Assembly (NCBI RefSeq): GCF_000156715.1
Contig: NZ_DS999316.1
Coordinates: 1 to 64,000 of the forward strand
Origin: Francisella philomiragia subsp. philomiragia ATCC 25015
GTDB lineage: Bacteria > Pseudomonadota > Gammaproteobacteria > Francisellales > Francisellaceae
Length of the DNA: 64,000 nucleotides
Direction of reading: 5' to 3'
The notes beneath the pieces were generated by a model. That model had not been told where the DNA came from. It saw only the letters and a program-made list of their open reading frames with translations, and did no database searches. Positions 25,462 through 35,038 of this stretch are shown one piece after another (position 1 is the first letter of the stretch; each line of letters starts with the position of its first letter). Made by a program: the position numbers and the translations under genes.

Positions 25462-26994
25462 TTAATGCATTGCTGGAACAGCAGCGTCTTTAGGAGGTTC
25501 TTTTAATAAAAATGGTACTATAGCTAATAAGAGGCTAAGAATACCTACAACATAAAAAGAGTTAATGTAGCTTAATAAACTGCTTTGATGCAGTACTTGT
25601 TGTTTTGCTATAGCTATGGCTTCAGTATTATTTGCGATCGGTAATGTATTAGTCCAAGCTTGAAAGCTATTATTCATATATGAAATATTTTGTGATAATT
25701 CTTGATATGTAGTTTGTTGATTTCTTGAGATAAAAGTTGCCACAAATGCAGTACCTACAGAGCTACCAAAATTCCTGAAAAAATTAAAAGAACCTGACAT
25801 ATCTCCCATATCTTCATCAGCTACTCCAACGACAAGTACACTCATAAAAGGAACAAAAAACATCATCATTCCAAGTCCCTGAATAGCAGTCGTTAAGACT
25901 ATGTCAAACTCACTTGCTGTTGGTGAGAAGCTTGCTTGCATTAGACAAGAAGCTCCAAATGTAAGCATTCCTAAGCTGATAGTAGTTCTAACACCTAGTT
26001 TTTTTACTAAGAAGTTTTGAGTTATTACAGCACCAAAAATTGCGGCAACTCCTCTAGGAGCAGTAATATAACCTGCTAAATCAACAGGATAACCATATAC
26101 TTGTTGTAGCATTGTTGGTAAGTATGCCATAGCAGCAGAAAACAATAACACAAACATAAAACATAAAAAACATGCTAGGATAAAATTGAAATTTTTAAAT
26201 ATTCTAAACTTTACTACAGAAGAATATATTAAACCTCTCCAGATAAAAAATCCTAGCGAAACAATAGATATACTCAAAAGTATAATCATTTCTATAGAAG
26301 AGAACCAGCCATTAGTATTTCCATTATCAATAAAAAGTTCTAGACATCCAACACCAATAGCCATAAAGCCAAAACTGATATAGTCTATTTTGATTTTTTT
26401 AATTTTAGTTGCATCCATCATGAAGAAAATGATCACAAAAGCAACTATACAAAGAGGTACGTTTACATAGAAGATCCATTCCCATGACATATTTTCACAA
26501 ATAGCACCACCGAGTACAGGTCCAATAATAGGACCCATAACGATAACCATGCTATATACAGTCATCATTTTATTGTATTCTTCATTTCTGAAATTTGTAG
26601 AGATATATGTTTGAGCTACTGATGGCAAAAATGCTCCACCCATACCTTGAAAAGCTCTAAATACAATCATTTCTGCTAGAGATGTCGATAAACCACACAT
26701 TACAGATGATATACCAAAAATTACGGATGAGACTAAAGCAACCCTTTTTATACCATACTTTTCTATAATCAATCCTGATAGTAGTATGAAAATTGCAGCC
26801 GTGACAATATATACTGTAGTTACATCGGCAATAGTTTCAACATTCGCACCAATAGCACCCATAATTTGAGGAATAGCAACTGCTACGATTGTTAAATCAA
26901 CAATTTCAGCTAATGCTAGCAAACTTATTGCTAATGCAACTATTGTTCTTTTTTGACTCCAAAAGCCAATTTTTGTTGTACTATTAGATTGCAT
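25462..26994 (-). CDS. emrB: EmrB/QacA-type MFS drug transporter (14 helices)
   Basis: A DHA2-family proton antiporter of 510 residues. Motif LTIVAVAIPQIMGAIGA in helix 1, LIIEKYGIKRVALVSSVIFG after helix 2, and the antiporter motif C segment VMGPIIGPVLGGAICENMSWEWIF are all present. It exports hydrophobic drugs or detergents with EmrA and the outer-membrane lipoprotein encoded downstream. It is divergent from an AraC-type regulator across a 146-base intergenic region containing an inverted repeat that may be the operator. Confidence 0.94.
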   Translation of the reverse strand: MQSNSTTKIGFWSQKRTIVALAISLLALAEIVDLTIVAVAIPQIMGAIGANVETIADVTTVYIVTAAIFILLSGLIIEKYGIKRVALVSSVIFGISSVMCGLSTSLAEMIVFRAFQGMGGAFLPSVAQTYISTNFRNEEYNKMMTVYSMVIVMGPIIGPVLGGAICENMSWEWIFYVNVPLCIVAFVIIFFMMDATKIKKIKIDYISFGFMAIGVGCLELFIDNGNTNGWFSSIEMIILLSISIVSLGFFIWRGLIYSSVVKFRIFKNFNFILACFLCFMFVLLFSAAMAYLPTMLQQVYGYPVDLAGYITAPRGVAAIFGAVITQNFLVKKLGVRTTISLGMLTFGASCLMQASFSPTASEFDIVLTTAIQGLGMMMFFVPFMSVLVVGVADEDMGDMSGSFNFFRNFGSSVGTAFVATFISRNQQTTYQELSQNISYMNNSFQAWTNTLPIANNTEAIAIAKQQVLHQSSLLSYINSFYVVGILSLLLAIVPFLLKEPPKDAAVPAMH

Positions 26995-27063
26995 AATTTA
27001 TATATTTTATAATCAAACCACAGCTAATATACTATAGTTTTTAGCTATGGTATTAAGAAATTT

Positions 27064-27092
27064 AATTCTAGAGTTTATTTAATTGTAGAATT
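27064..27092. promoter_or_regulatory. Inverted repeat between emrB and the araC-type gene
   Basis: AATTCTA (27064-27070) and TAGAATT (27086-27092) are perfect inverted 7-mers separated by 15 bases, centred in the divergent intergenic region. A position between two divergent starts fits an operator for the adjacent AraC-type regulator. In such AT-rich DNA a chance repeat cannot be excluded. Confidence 0.35.
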
Positions 27093-27140
27093 ATTGCACA
27101 ATTATACTAATGTATTGTAGCATTATATGGACAATAAATA

Positions 27141-27959
27141 TTGAAAAACGGCCAAAATGTTGTTGATGTTGAAATATTAAATTATAGTCAGTGGCTTGAT
27201 GGCCCATCAATAATTGCTGTAAAAGGTGGAAATACCCCTGATAGCGAAAATAAGATAAGCAATCAAGAAACTGACTGGCATTATCATTCTCGAGGTAAAA
27301 TATTTTGTATTGAGTCGGGACTTGTACATGTGAGTACTCCTGATGGGTCATGGGTACTTCCATCTAACAGGGCTGGATGGATTCCCCCAAATACATCTCA
27401 TAAAATTCGTATAAGTGGATTAGTAACTGGTTGGGTTATTTTTATATTGCCAAGTTTATGTGAAGAAATGCCTAAAAGTTCGAGAGTAATTCCGATGAGT
27501 GAGGTACTTAGAGCACTTGCTCTTAGAGCGACAGAATGGGATAAACAACAAAAGCTAACATCAGATCAAGAAAATATCGCGAAAATTATATGTAATGAAA
27601 TTAGCTCTGCTCCAGAAGAGGCTCTTCATTTACCAATGCCAAAAACTGATAGAGTTATAAAAGTTGCTAATGCAATTATTGATAATCCATCAATAACAAC
27701 AAGTCTCGAGCAATGGGCCTCATTTGGAGCGATGTCAGCTAGAACTCTAAGAAGAATTTTCTTGTCTGAAACAGGTCTTAGTTTTTCGCGTTGGCGTCAG
27801 CAAGCTCAGTTAGCACGCGGGCTTGACATGTTGTCTAAAGATATATCTGTTACTAAAGTCTCTGATTCGCTTGGGTATGCATCTCCAAGTAATTTTATAG
27901 CGATGTTTCGCAAAGCTTTTGGTAAAACACCAAAACAATATTTTTCTAGCGAGAATTAA
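27141..27959 (+). CDS. AraC-family transcriptional regulator
   Basis: Two hundred seventy-two residues. An N-terminal cupin sensor domain contains DWHYHSRGKIFCIESGLVHV and GWIPPNTSHKIRISG. The C-terminal double helix-turn-helix runs through SARTLRRIFLSETGLSFSRW and ends in the AraC signature SDSLGYASPSNFIAMFRKAF with GKTPKQYF. The only start upstream of the cupin domain is a TTG at 27141; an in-frame stop lies just before it, and there is no strong ribosome binding site. It is divergent from emrB and is the obvious candidate to regulate the pump. The sensor ligand is unknown. Confidence 0.87.
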   Translation: MKNGQNVVDVEILNYSQWLDGPSIIAVKGGNTPDSENKISNQETDWHYHSRGKIFCIESGLVHVSTPDGSWVLPSNRAGWIPPNTSHKIRISGLVTGWVIFILPSLCEEMPKSSRVIPMSEVLRALALRATEWDKQQKLTSDQENIAKIICNEISSAPEEALHLPMPKTDRVIKVANAIIDNPSITTSLEQWASFGAMSARTLRRIFLSETGLSFSRWRQQAQLARGLDMLSKDISVTKVSDSLGYASPSNFIAMFRKAFGKTPKQYFSSEN

Positions 27960-27967
27960 TGAGAGTT

Positions 27968-29659
27968 TTATAAAAAATCTTTTTTTAACTTTTTAATATC
28001 TATTTTACCAGTATTGTTTTTAGGTAAAGTTTCAACAAAAATACAAGATTTTGGAACTTTGTAACTAACTAATTTTTCTTTACAATACTGAATAATATCA
28101 TCTTCAGTGGCTTTAAATCCTTTTTCTAAGGAAATAAACGCAATAGCTCTTTCACCAGAAGCTTTAGAATTAACTCCTGTAACAGCTACTTCTTTTACAT
28201 AGTCTAGTTTAAGTATACATATTTCAACTTCACGAGGGTAAACATTAAATCCTGACACAATAATCATATTTTTTAGTCTATCAGATATAGTTAGGCGTCC
28301 TTTTTTATCTATGTATCCTATATCACCTGTTTTTAACCAACCATCATCAGTAAAGTATAGTTCATTATTTTGTTTATCATTCCAGAAACCATGGCATCTT
28401 TGAGGACCCTTAAGCCAAATTTCTCCCTCTTTATAACATTCATTAATTTCCTGTTGAGTTTCAATATCTCGAATACTAAGATCTGTGCCAGGGATGGGAT
28501 AGCCACAAGTGCCAAAATAGTCATCTTCTGATTCATTAAATTTATTTAAAGCAATAGCAGGGGACATTTCTGTCATACCGTATCCTTCTTTAAGTTCTAC
28601 ACCTGTCCTATCTAACCAGTGTAAATATATTTTACGAGAAATAGGCATACCACCACTTAAAGAGTATTGATATCTGGTTTTATTTATCTTTTCAAAATCA
28701 GGATGCTCTAGCATTGCCATATAAAGAGTATTAAGACCATTAAAAATAGTAAATTCATTTTTTGACATTGTTTTTATTAGATCTTTTATGTCTCTAGCAT
28801 TAGGAATCAAAACGTTTTTTGCTCCAGCAAAGAAAAAACATAATAAGTTCGCACTCAAAGAGAATATATGATAAAGAGGTAAGGCTGTTATTATGACCTG
28901 ATCAGACATGTCCATATCATGCCTTACCCATGCCCATACTTGTTGAATGTTTGAGGCAAGATTATTGTGCGTTAATATAGCTCCTTTGGGTTTGCCAGTA
29001 GTACCACTTGAGTATTGTAAACATAATATATCTTCTTTATCTATTTCAGGTTTTTTGTATAGTTTTTTATCAGCTTTAATAACTTTGCTAAATGATATAA
29101 AAATATTTTTATTGTATTTAGGTTTATCTTTTATTAAATTTTTGGTTACAAAGCCGATAATCTGTTTCTTTGGAAATGGATATAAATCAGCAATATTTGT
29201 AACAATAACATTTTCTAGCGAGTTAATATTTACTTTGGCTTTTTGTATATGATGAGCAAACATATCTAATACAATTGCTGCTTTAATATCACAGTTATTA
29301 AAGATTGATTCAAGTTCATCAGCAGTATATAAAGGGTTGGTATTGACAAAAATAGCACCAATCTTAATGCAGGCGAATAAGCAAACAGTAAATTGTAAGC
29401 AATTAGGTAGGATAATGGCTACTCTATCGCCTTTTTTAATATTCAAATCATTTTGTAAGAAACTCGCTACTTTTGTAGCTAAATCATCAAGTTCACAAAA
29501 TGTTAAATTTACATCGTGGCACGAAACTGCATCTCTATATGGAAATTGTATAATTGATTTTTCGTAGAGATCTAAAATTGTATATTGATTTTCTTGAATA
29601 TCAGCAGGAGTATATTCTGGATAGTTTGATATCCAAGTTTTGTTAGAAAATGTACTCAT
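27968..29659 (-). CDS. fadD: Long-chain-fatty-acid-CoA ligase
   Basis: An ATP-dependent acyl-activating enzyme of 563 residues. The AMP-binding signature is YSSGTTGKPKGAILTHNN. Later motifs are YGMTEMSPA, the hinge region GWLKTGDIGYIDKKGRLTISD, and near the end the catalytic lysine in PKNNTGKIDIKKLKK. Length and sequence fit FadD-type ligases that feed exogenous fatty acids into metabolism. No other beta-oxidation gene is adjacent. It converges with the AraC gene with only 8 bases between them. Confidence 0.9.
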   Translation of the reverse strand: MSTFSNKTWISNYPEYTPADIQENQYTILDLYEKSIIQFPYRDAVSCHDVNLTFCELDDLATKVASFLQNDLNIKKGDRVAIILPNCLQFTVCLFACIKIGAIFVNTNPLYTADELESIFNNCDIKAAIVLDMFAHHIQKAKVNINSLENVIVTNIADLYPFPKKQIIGFVTKNLIKDKPKYNKNIFISFSKVIKADKKLYKKPEIDKEDILCLQYSSGTTGKPKGAILTHNNLASNIQQVWAWVRHDMDMSDQVIITALPLYHIFSLSANLLCFFFAGAKNVLIPNARDIKDLIKTMSKNEFTIFNGLNTLYMAMLEHPDFEKINKTRYQYSLSGGMPISRKIYLHWLDRTGVELKEGYGMTEMSPAIALNKFNESEDDYFGTCGYPIPGTDLSIRDIETQQEINECYKEGEIWLKGPQRCHGFWNDKQNNELYFTDDGWLKTGDIGYIDKKGRLTISDRLKNMIIVSGFNVYPREVEICILKLDYVKEVAVTGVNSKASGERAIAFISLEKGFKATEDDIIQYCKEKLVSYKVPKSCIFVETLPKNNTGKIDIKKLKKDFL

Positions 29660-29769
29660 AGTAAATAAAATTTCTCATGACTAATAGTTATTCTAGCAAA
29701 AAAACAACGTATTGAAATAATTTTAAGATATTAAATTCATTAAGGAGTATAGGTTTAGAGTATTTATAG

Positions 29770-31251
29770 TTATTTAGATTTGATTACTACACTAGGGGCA
29801 TCTGCTCTATGATCATCAATAACTTCTATTCTTTTTATGTATCTGTTAAGAATAGGTGTCAAAATAACCATTATGATAGTGACTATCAATATAGATATTG
29901 CAACATAACCAAATACTGATGTGTAAGTATCTAAACTTTGTTGACTTGTTATAGTATCATCAAATAAAGGTAGTGCTATAAATGAACCTATATATGATGC
30001 TAGATAAGAAGCAACCATTGTCGCAAGGAACCAGAATCCCATCACAAAACCTGATATAGCTGCTGGACACAGTTCAGCAACCATAGCCAATCCTAATCCA
30101 GATATTAATAATTCTCCTAAAGATGAGCTAGCATATGTCAGAACTAACCAATATCCAGAGATAATCCCATCCGTAGCAAAATATTTTGTGCAATATAGTA
30201 TTGCATATGACACAAACATAAGAGCAATGCCTATACTAAATTTAGTTGCATGTGTCATTTTGCTCTTTTTGTACAAAATCGCAAGTACAGGAGATAGTAT
30301 CATCAACCATAGAGGGTTTAAAAGTTGGTATTGCGCTGCAGGAATATGCCATCCAAATAGAGATAAATCCACATTATGCAGTGCAAAAAATGTTAGAGTT
30401 GTTGGCATTTGGAAATACAATGCATAGAAGAAAATTGCTTCAATAATTAGTACCAAAGCGACTAGCATTCTATTTCTTTCGTAAGGCTTAAGTTTTAGAG
30501 CTATTTCTAAAAAATAAATTGTAGCTAATACAACTACAATAGCAGTAATTGAAATACATAGTCCAGTATTAGGAAGTATATTTGCTATAAGTAATATTAA
30601 AATAATGCTTGCGACTATTACGTATGATAATTTTGTGATACTTAAAGGTTTTTTACTTGCTTCTGAACCTAAATTCTCAAGCTGTCTGTAAAACATTACA
30701 AAGCCAACTATGCCAATAAGTAAGCCGATGCCACAAATCACAAATGCTTCAACGTATCCATAAGTTTGAGATATTACAGGGGTTAAAGCCATGCATAAAA
30801 GACCACCCATGTTGATAGCTAGGTAGTAAAGAGTCATTGCACTATTTAGACGGCCATCTCCTTTATCAAACATCTTAGATATTAAAGAAGAAGGATTTGC
30901 TTTGAATAGTGAATTACCGACAATGATACCAGCAAATATGTAATATATAGATTTTTCATTGGCAAAAATAAAACTTAGATATGATATACAAAGAATTATT
31001 GCTCCAATTAATATTGTACGCTTGGTTCCGAGAACTTTATCGCCAATAATACCACCTACCCATATAAAGCCATAGGTAAAAGCAAAGAAAGAACCCATTA
31101 GATAAATAGTTTCTAGTTCACTAAGATGTAATTGCTGTGTGAAATACAAAGCAATAATTGCTTGGAAGCCATAAAATCCAAATCTTTCCCAGAATTCAAT
31201 GGCCCAAACTATCCAAAAAGGACGAGATAGGGTATGATAATTTTTGTCCAT
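29770..31251 (-). CDS. POT/PTR2 family proton-dependent peptide transporter
   Basis: A 493-residue, 12-14-helix MFS protein. The proton-coupling motif ExxER is intact in helix 1 (EFWERFGFYGFQAIIALYF). The PTR2 signature region FAFTYGFIWVGGIIGDKVLG follows, and FKANPSSLISKMFDKGDGRL lies after helix 4. It imports di- and tripeptides. It is monocistronic. A second POT gene at 52083-53522 differs in the coupling motif. Confidence 0.92.
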   Translation of the reverse strand: MDKNYHTLSRPFWIVWAIEFWERFGFYGFQAIIALYFTQQLHLSELETIYLMGSFFAFTYGFIWVGGIIGDKVLGTKRTILIGAIILCISYLSFIFANEKSIYYIFAGIIVGNSLFKANPSSLISKMFDKGDGRLNSAMTLYYLAINMGGLLCMALTPVISQTYGYVEAFVICGIGLLIGIVGFVMFYRQLENLGSEASKKPLSITKLSYVIVASIILILLIANILPNTGLCISITAIVVVLATIYFLEIALKLKPYERNRMLVALVLIIEAIFFYALYFQMPTTLTFFALHNVDLSLFGWHIPAAQYQLLNPLWLMILSPVLAILYKKSKMTHATKFSIGIALMFVSYAILYCTKYFATDGIISGYWLVLTYASSSLGELLISGLGLAMVAELCPAAISGFVMGFWFLATMVASYLASYIGSFIALPLFDDTITSQQSLDTYTSVFGYVAISILIVTIIMVILTPILNRYIKRIEVIDDHRADAPSVVIKSK

Positions 31252-31342
31252 GAATATTCTTCCTGAAAATTAACAGTATTAAGATACTTAATTAAAGCAT
31301 TACAATAGGCGTTTTGCAATAATTATATGTTGAGTAAATTTA

Positions 31343-32068
31343 CTATTTGACAAAGTTAATTATTGCAAGGATATTTATAGGAGCAGTCTCTGCTTTGAGT
31401 ATTCTTTTGCCTAAATTTATAGTATTGAAATCTTTGGTTTTAAATAGTTCCATTTCCTTATTACTAAAACCACCTTCTGGACCTATAAAAATATTAAATT
31501 TGTCATGAGTTTTTATAAGATTTTCAAAATTTTCAGGTGTATTTGAATATGGGCAAAGAGCTATATTTATATGGCTATTTGATAGATGTATACTATTGAT
31601 TTCAATGGGATAATGAATTTTAGGTATAAATACTCTTCCACATTGCTCTGCAGCAGCGATAGCTATTTTATTCCAGCGTTCTAATTTTTTATCAAATCCT
31701 TTTTTGTCAAATTTGTGGTTTGTGTATTCTGTTATGATAGGATAAATATTATTTACACCAAGTTCTGTAGCTTTTTGTACAATAAATTCAAAATTTTCAT
31801 TTTTTATAATTGCTTGATAGATATTTACAATATATTTATTTTCATTATGTATTTCTTTTTTTTCTATTACTTCTAACAATATGCTTTTATTGTTTATATC
31901 AATTATTTGTGTTTTATATTGAAAGCCGTCATTATTATTAAATAATTCTATAAAATCAGATTTTTTAAGTCTAAGTACATTTTTGAAGTAGTTATAATAT
32001 TCACCACTTATCGATAGTTCTGTTGTCTTGACTGAAATATCTGCAAAAAAACCTCGAATAGTTCTCAT
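31343..32068 (-). CDS. rsmE: 16S rRNA m3U1498 methyltransferase RsmE
   Basis: A SPOUT methyltransferase of 241 residues. An N-terminal PUA-like barrel includes YYNYFKNVLRLKKSDFIELF. The knot follows, with KATELGVNNIYPIITEYTNH, the RWNKIAIAAAEQCGR motif and the SAM-binding IFIGPEGGFSNKEMELF followed by NLGKRILKAETAPI. All are RsmE hallmarks. It stands alone, divergent from the DUF445 gene. Confidence 0.95.
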   Translation of the reverse strand: MRTIRGFFADISVKTTELSISGEYYNYFKNVLRLKKSDFIELFNNNDGFQYKTQIIDINNKSILLEVIEKKEIHNENKYIVNIYQAIIKNENFEFIVQKATELGVNNIYPIITEYTNHKFDKKGFDKKLERWNKIAIAAAEQCGRVFIPKIHYPIEINSIHLSNSHINIALCPYSNTPENFENLIKTHDKFNIFIGPEGGFSNKEMELFKTKDFNTINLGKRILKAETAPINILAIINFVK

Positions 32069-32138
32069 AAAATTAAAATTTGATAAAATACTGTTTCTTA
32101 TTATAAATTTATAATCATTTAAAAAGTAGGGTATATTT

Positions 32139-32825
32139 ATGAGTATTTTAAATAAAAGTTTTTTGACTAATCTTGTTGCTGCAATATTAGCGATATTAGG
32201 ATGGTATTTTGCTGAGCAGCATATTAAAAATATTGGGTTTTACGCGCTATCAGGGGCATTGACAAACTGGATAGCGATATATATGCTTTTTGAGAAAATT
32301 CCTTTTCTCTATGGCTCCGGAATAATTCCCAATAAATTTGAAAGCTTTAAAAAAGCGATAAAAAAGATGATTATGGAGCAGTTTTTCTCTCAAGAAAATC
32401 TTAATAAGTTTCTCAGTAATGATGATATAAAGAGATATATTGCAAATAATATAGCTACAAAAATAGATTACAATAAAATTTTTGATAGTTTTGTTGAGAT
32501 GCTAATGAGTAGTAAGTATGGCTCAATGATTGAAATGTTTTTGGGTGGTAAAGAGGGATTAGAAGGGCTACGTAAGCCATTTATTAGTAAACTTGATGCT
32601 AAAGTTATTGAGCTTTTGGATAATCTAAATATAGATACTAATAATATTTCTGAAAAAGCATCAGAAAAAATAGAAAGTCTTATAGATAGTAGACTAGATG
32701 AACTAACGCCTATGATGGTAAAAGAAATAATACAACGAATAATTCGTGAGCATTTAGGATGGCTAGTTGTATGGGGCGGGGTTTTTGGAGGACTAATTGG
32801 ATTAGTTGCTAGTTTTATTGCTTAG
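32139..32825 (+). CDS. DUF445 family membrane protein
   Basis: A 228-residue protein with one or two N-terminal helices (about 11-27 and 34-49), a long helical soluble middle, and a C-terminal helix LGWLVVWGGVFGGLIGLVASFIA. The sequence GALTNWIAIYMLFEKIPFLYGSGIIPNKFES is the typical DUF445 (YheB-type) start, where the family has GALxNWLAxxMLF. Function is unknown; it is probably an inner-membrane protein. It overlaps tail to tail by 11 bases with the MCE operon on the other strand. Confidence 0.82.
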   Translation: MSILNKSFLTNLVAAILAILGWYFAEQHIKNIGFYALSGALTNWIAIYMLFEKIPFLYGSGIIPNKFESFKKAIKKMIMEQFFSQENLNKFLSNDDIKRYIANNIATKIDYNKIFDSFVEMLMSSKYGSMIEMFLGGKEGLEGLRKPFISKLDAKVIELLDNLNIDTNNISEKASEKIESLIDSRLDELTPMMVKEIIQRIIREHLGWLVVWGGVFGGLIGLVASFIA

Positions 32826-33522
32826 CAACCAATAGTGATTGAATACTACTTGTTGGCATAGTTTTTTCTTTTTTCTCTATTTGTTTATTTTTATGTTTCT
32901 CTTTTTGGAGATTTTCTAATAACCACGGTTTTAATTGAGAAAATATATGCACTAAAGCATCATTTGTCATTTTAGCATATTCATCAGGGGTTATATTTTC
33001 AGTATCAAATTTGTGATGATACTTTATAGTTTTTATTTTTGTATATCCGGTTTTTTCATTTTTTAAGTAAAAAGTAATATAAAAAAAGAATTGTTTGTTA
33101 TCTAAGTCAAGTATAGGACCATAAGTAGTAGTACCAGACAATGTAAACTCTTGTCTAATATTAATATCTTGGAATGCAAGGTTATTAACAATGTTATTAT
33201 CTAGAATATATTCAAATGTAGCAACAGTTAGCATTTTTGATACTGGTAAAGCCCATTCACTATTTTTGAAAGTATACAAACGATTACCTTTAACATAAAA
33301 CATTTGTGTAGATTTAGAAGCTTGAGTTTGGATATTGTATATAAGTAAGGTTGTACTAATATCCGCATTTTTAGTATCAGGAAGCTTATTAGCTTCTATC
33401 TGTTGATTGTATATTACATACTGTTTTTTAGTGGGTACCTCTAAAGGATCTCCAAATATAGAAAAAGCAAATAATTGAAAAGGTAGAAGTATTACAGTAA
33501 ATAAAATTATATATTTTTTCAT
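32815..33522 (-). CDS. ABC-type transport auxiliary (PqiC-like) component of the MCE operon
   Basis: A 235-residue exported protein whose core (TLLIYNIQTQASKSTQMFYV, then EWALPVSKMLTVA and a later FTLSGTTTYGPILDLDNKQF) resembles the ABC_trans_aux / PqiC lipoprotein family that accompanies MCE transporters. The signal peptide has no lipobox cysteine (FQLFAFSIFG), so it would be soluble periplasmic or membrane-tethered by an uncleaved signal, unlike PqiC. The C-terminal 35 residues are very lysine-rich. It is the last gene of a four-gene operon, 4 bases from the mlaD-like gene. Confidence 0.7.
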   Translation of the reverse strand: MKKYIILFTVILLPFQLFAFSIFGDPLEVPTKKQYVIYNQQIEANKLPDTKNADISTTLLIYNIQTQASKSTQMFYVKGNRLYTFKNSEWALPVSKMLTVATFEYILDNNIVNNLAFQDINIRQEFTLSGTTTYGPILDLDNKQFFFYITFYLKNEKTGYTKIKTIKYHHKFDTENITPDEYAKMTNDALVHIFSQLKPWLLENLQKEKHKNKQIEKKEKTMPTSSIQSLLVAKQ

Positions 33523-33526
33523 TATT

Positions 33527-34258
33527 CTAGTCCTCGTCGTTATGAGTCACGCCTCTAACAATTGTTGATGGATCATAATCAAGTATGCTTATCACTCTGT
33601 TAAGTCGACTAAATGTTTCCTGACCCTCTAACATAGTGTCATTAAAATTCATAAGAGTTCTGTTAAAGTATATTGATGAGTTACTTAAATTATACAATAG
33701 AATATTTAAGCTATCAGCAAACTCATTAAATCTTTGAATGTTTTCTTGAGACATCATTTTATTAAATTTACCAGAAATTTCTTCGAGAGAGCCTGCAATC
33801 CCATTTACTTTATTCAAAATAGTTTCAAGTTGTGAAGGTTTTGATCTTATTTCTGCTATTTTGCCTTTTCTTAAATCTATTAAGTCTAAGCTAGTATTTT
33901 TTTCTGAAATATCTAAAGAGAGCTCAACTTTAGATTGACCTGTAATACCTACGCTTTGTAAAGTTGCTACTGTCTGCTTATATATTGGAATTTGACTATT
34001 TATTTTCATATAAACACTAACAAGTTTGGGATTTTCCTTATTTATTGAAATATCAGATACTTTACCAATATTAAAACCTTTGTATGAGACATCAGAGCCT
34101 ACATTTAGACCAGAAATGCTCTTAAAATTCGTAACGAATGTAGTGGTATCTTGGTTTTTGAATCCTCCTGATAGGAAAAAACCTATAAATACCATTACAA
34201 ATACCATAAAAATTACGAATAGTCCTGCAATTAGGTTTTTTATACTATTTTCATTCAT
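33527..34258 (-). CDS. MlaD-like MCE domain protein
   Basis: One N-terminal helix (about 8-31, LIAGLFVIFMVFVMVFIGFF) is followed by an MCE domain (about 38-115) containing SISGLNVGSDVSYKGFNIGK, where family members have GLxxGxxVxxxGVxVGxV. A helical C-terminal tail follows. It would form a periplasmic hexameric ring for lipid transfer between the membranes. It is the third of four genes after a STAS-MlaE permease and an MlaF-type ATPase. Confidence 0.88.
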   Translation of the reverse strand: MNENSIKNLIAGLFVIFMVFVMVFIGFFLSGGFKNQDTTTFVTNFKSISGLNVGSDVSYKGFNIGKVSDISINKENPKLVSVYMKINSQIPIYKQTVATLQSVGITGQSKVELSLDISEKNTSLDLIDLRKGKIAEIRSKPSQLETILNKVNGIAGSLEEISGKFNKMMSQENIQRFNEFADSLNILLYNLSNSSIYFNRTLMNFNDTMLEGQETFSRLNRVISILDYDPSTIVRGVTHNDED

Positions 34259-34267
34259 TATAAGCTC

Positions 34268-35029
34268 CTAATACTTACTATCATTATGTGAATCAAAAAA
34301 CTTTCTAATACTTTCATACTGAGTTTGTTGTGATACAAATTCGACAGTATCATGTAGCATTATTTTTTTTTCATCCATGTATATAATATCATCAACAATA
34401 TGCCAAATAGTGCTTAAATCGTGAGTAATCATAACTACAGACATTTTAAGCTCTTCTTTTAGATATAAAATAAGGTCATCCATAGCTCTAGCAGAGTAAG
34501 GGTCTAATCCAGCGTTTGGTTCATCTAAAAATACAACTTTAGGATCTAGAACAATAGTTCTGGCTAGAGCAACTCTTTTGAGCATACCACCACTTATTTC
34601 TGAAGGATATTTGTTAAATGCTTCTTCTTTTAATCCTACCATTTTTAGTTTGATAATAGCTATATCAGTCAAAACATCTAAAGGAAGGTTTGTGTGTTGT
34701 TTTAGTGGAAATATTACATTTTGTAAGTTTGTTAAAGATGAAAAGAGGGCGCAATGTTGAAACATCATACTCATTGTGCTAGATATCTCTTTACGCTTAA
34801 TTGGATTGTCTGCTAGTTTTGAAATCTCTTGACCTAACAAAAAAATCTTACCAGAATATATTGGTTGCAACATTAAAATTTCTCGCATTAAAGTCGTTTT
34901 ACCACAACCACTAGCGCCGATAATACAGCTAATTTTTTCGAAGTGGATATCTAAGTTTAGATCTTTATGAATCCATTCTTTACCAAATTTTGTACTTAAA
35001 TCTCTTACTTGAATTAGGCTTTCACTCAT
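34268..35029 (-). CDS. MlaF-like ABC transporter ATPase (MCE system)
   Basis: A 253-residue ATPase with Walker A GASGCGKTT, Q-loop FQHCALFSSLTNLQNVIFPL, the signature ISGGMLKRVALARTIVLDPK and Walker B VVFLDEPNAGLDP, then the H-loop ITHD. ISGGM with a following KRVALARA-type sequence is typical of MlaF/Mkl. It would power lipid transport through the MlaE-like permease encoded just upstream (9 bases away). Confidence 0.92.
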   Translation of the reverse strand: MSESLIQVRDLSTKFGKEWIHKDLNLDIHFEKISCIIGASGCGKTTLMREILMLQPIYSGKIFLLGQEISKLADNPIKRKEISSTMSMMFQHCALFSSLTNLQNVIFPLKQHTNLPLDVLTDIAIIKLKMVGLKEEAFNKYPSEISGGMLKRVALARTIVLDPKVVFLDEPNAGLDPYSARAMDDLILYLKEELKMSVVMITHDLSTIWHIVDDIIYMDEKKIMLHDTVEFVSQQTQYESIRKFFDSHNDSKY

Positions 35030-35038
35030 CTTTTTCTC

